Below are positions 6,874-7,887 of a DNA stretch of 7,887 nucleotides, piece by piece. Made by a program: the position numbers and the translations under genes. Origin of the DNA: Streptomyces violaceus (GTDB lineage Bacteria > Actinomycetota > Actinomycetes > Streptomycetales > Streptomycetaceae); the NCBI GenBank assembly GCA_000715635.1, contig KL569148.1, positions 11,206-19,092 on the forward strand. The letters are read 5' to 3'. The notes below the pieces were generated by a model. It was not told the DNA's origin, did no database searches, and saw only the letters and a program-made list of their open reading frames with translations. Numbering within the stretch: the stretch's first letter is position 1; every line of letters begins with the position of its first letter.

Positions 6874-7667
6874 CAGGACTCCTTGCCGTGGGGGTGGTCC
6901 GTGCCGGGGGCCGGGGTCACGGACTCGGTCAGGTCCAGGACGCGGTTCAGGTCCTCGGGGACGGTGCGGCCGGCGGCGGTGCGCTCGGCGGCGTAGTCGC
7001 CCAGCATGCGGGCGAGTTCACCGTCGCCGTGGGCGCGCCGGGGCAGGTCGGCCACGTGCTCGACGGGGACGCCGGTGAACAGGCACTTCAGCACGGCGTG
7101 GCGCCAGTCGTGGGGGGCCAGGTGCCGGGCGGCGTACGGGCCGACGGCGGCGGTGAGGAGTCGGGTGTCGTTGGTGCGCAGGGCGTCCTCGACGAGAGGG
7201 AGGGCGCCGGGTCCGGACACGAGGTGGGGCAGGGCGTGAAGGACGGCGCGGCGCTCGTCGGCGGTGCCCTGGAAGTACACCCGGGTCAGGGCGTCGGTGC
7301 CGGCGCGGGCCGCGTGGAGGATGAGGACCCGGGCGGCGTCGGCGTGCGCGGCACCGCAGCGGCGACCGGCTTCGGCGAGACGCAGCTCCCACGGGGAGAT
7401 CGGCCCGTGGATGCCGGGGTGGGCGGCGGCCTCGTCGAGGGCGTGCTCGAGCCAGGTGCGCGCGGCTTCGTCGAGGTGGGTGGTGAGGTGGCGACGGAGG
7501 TCGGCGGGCGAGGGGGTGCGAGCGGTGTGGGTGCTGTGGGTGTCGTCCTGGGCGTCCCGGGTCTCGGCGTCCTCGGGGGCTTGGGCACTGTCGCTGTTCC
7601 CGCGGTCCTGGATGGTGTCCTGGGTGCTGTCGGTTCTCGCCGCCGGTGTGGCGCGGGGCTGGGTCAT
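6873..7667 (-). CDS. eboA: EboA-domain protein
   Basis: The protein has 264 residues from ATG 7667, with AGGGAG 9 nt upstream and an ATGA overlap with the stop of the preceding gene. Residues 1-50 are acidic and rich in Asp, Thr, Gln and Ser, and look disordered. Residues from about 55 form a mostly helical domain with the pattern of EboA proteins: a WL helix (72-76), HADAARVLILHAA (108-120), VYFQGTADERRAVLHALP (130-147), EDALRTNDTRLLTAAVGPYA (160-179), HAVLKCLFTGVPVEHV (190-205) and ELARMLGDYAAERTAAGR (217-234) followed by TVPEDLN. EboA has no known enzymatic activity; it is a defining member of the ebo cluster and could be a scaffold or adaptor. Its first place in the EboA-EboB-EboE-EboF string, with overlaps on both sides, supports the call. 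Confidence 0.82.
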   Translation of the reverse strand: MTQPRATPAARTDSTQDTIQDRGNSDSAQAPEDAETRDAQDDTHSTHTARTPSPADLRRHLTTHLDEAARTWLEHALDEAAAHPGIHGPISPWELRLAEAGRRCGAAHADAARVLILHAARAGTDALTRVYFQGTADERRAVLHALPHLVSGPGALPLVEDALRTNDTRLLTAAVGPYAARHLAPHDWRHAVLKCLFTGVPVEHVADLPRRAHGDGELARMLGDYAAERTAAGRTVPEDLNRVLDLTESVTPAPGTDHPHGKES

Positions 7668-7887
7668 GGGGTGCTGCTCCCTTCAGGGGTGGCGGAGGGA
7701 GCGCCGTGGGGTGGCGCGGCCTGCTGGAGGGCCGGAGCGGGGTGGGGCGACGCGGTGGCCGCGGTCCGCTCGGCGTGGCGGAGGAACGGGAGGGAGTGTG
7801 CGGCGAAGTGCGGGCCGGCGTGGGAGTGCCGGGGCAGTTCGACGACGGTCAGGCCCTGGTAGCCGGTCGCGGCGAGGGCCGCCAGGA
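7664..7887 (-). CDS. Sugar phosphate isomerase/epimerase-like TIM-barrel protein, C-terminal 73 residues (5' end outside window)
   Basis: A minus-strand frame enters from the right edge and ends with TGA at 7666-7664, overlapping the EboA start as ATGA. Its text begins LAALAATGYQGLTVVELPR and continues with HSHAGPHFAAHSLPFLRHAE, then a Pro/Ala/Ser-rich tail of about 33 residues. The GYxGLxxVELxR then HxxP...SLPFL pattern is the last beta-alpha unit of xylose-isomerase-like TIM barrels, where the conserved Glu is a usual metal ligand. It would be the gene directly before EboA in the operon. Only a fragment is visible, so family membership is likely but substrate and full length cannot be judged. 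Confidence 0.7.
   Translation of the reverse strand, partial: LAALAATGYQGLTVVELPRHSHAGPHFAAHSLPFLRHAERTAATASPHPAPALQQAAPPHGAPSATPEGSSTP

Noticed and set aside
4729..6996. A 755-codon plus-strand open frame opposite the EboF, EboE and EboB genes
   Set aside because: It is Gly/Val/Ala/Glu-rich low-information text lying antisense to three well-recognised genes with good ribosome binding sites. Such frames are a by-product of high-GC codon use.
6888..7862. A 324-codon plus-strand open frame opposite EboA
   Set aside because: Gly/Val-rich shadow of the minus-strand EboA gene with no recognisable domain.

Overview
The base composition is very GC-rich, with strong third-position G/C bias, GTG starts, AAGGAG/GGAGG ribosome binding sites and long antisense shadow ORFs. 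This points to a high-GC actinomycete, most likely Streptomyces or a close relative. The assignment rests on composition and gene content only.

Left part, plus strand (1-2108). The window opens inside the 3' end of an ADP-forming acyl-CoA synthetase/acetate-CoA ligase family gene, which stops at 598. A 13-14 bp GC-rich hairpin (612-644) follows. Next comes a 462-residue major facilitator transporter of the oxalate:formate antiporter (OFA) family, starting at GTG 720. The two genes together suggest uptake and CoA activation of a small carboxylic acid; oxalate/formate is the obvious candidate but is not proven here. A perfect 14-bp hairpin (2156-2189) separates this half from the convergent minus-strand genes and can serve both sides.

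Right part, minus strand (2205-7887). Reading from the right edge leftwards, five tightly packed genes form one operon: the C-terminus of a TIM-barrel sugar phosphate isomerase/epimerase-like protein, an EboA-domain protein, a TatD-type metal hydrolase (EboB-like), a TIM-barrel protein (EboE-like) and an alkaline-phosphatase-superfamily protein (EboF-like). Junctions are 4-nt overlap, 1-nt overlap, 3-nt gap and 4-nt overlap. After 80 nt comes a sixth gene, a TIM-barrel sugar isomerase-like protein with an N-terminal twin-arginine (Tat) signal and a low-complexity linker.

Taken together, the right part is most of an 'ebo'-type cluster. This conserved gene set is known from cyanobacteria (where it is needed for export of a scytonemin precursor), eustigmatophyte plastids and many bacteria, but its chemical product is unknown. 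The prenyltransferase (EboC) and cyclase (EboD) components are not in the window and would be expected beyond position 7887. The most interesting points are the cluster itself in an actinomycete, the Tat-exported isomerase-like protein at its end, and an EboF-like enzyme whose expected second-site metal ligands appear substituted. No tRNA, rRNA, CRISPR array or mobile element was seen, and no stretch over 300 bases lacks a gene.
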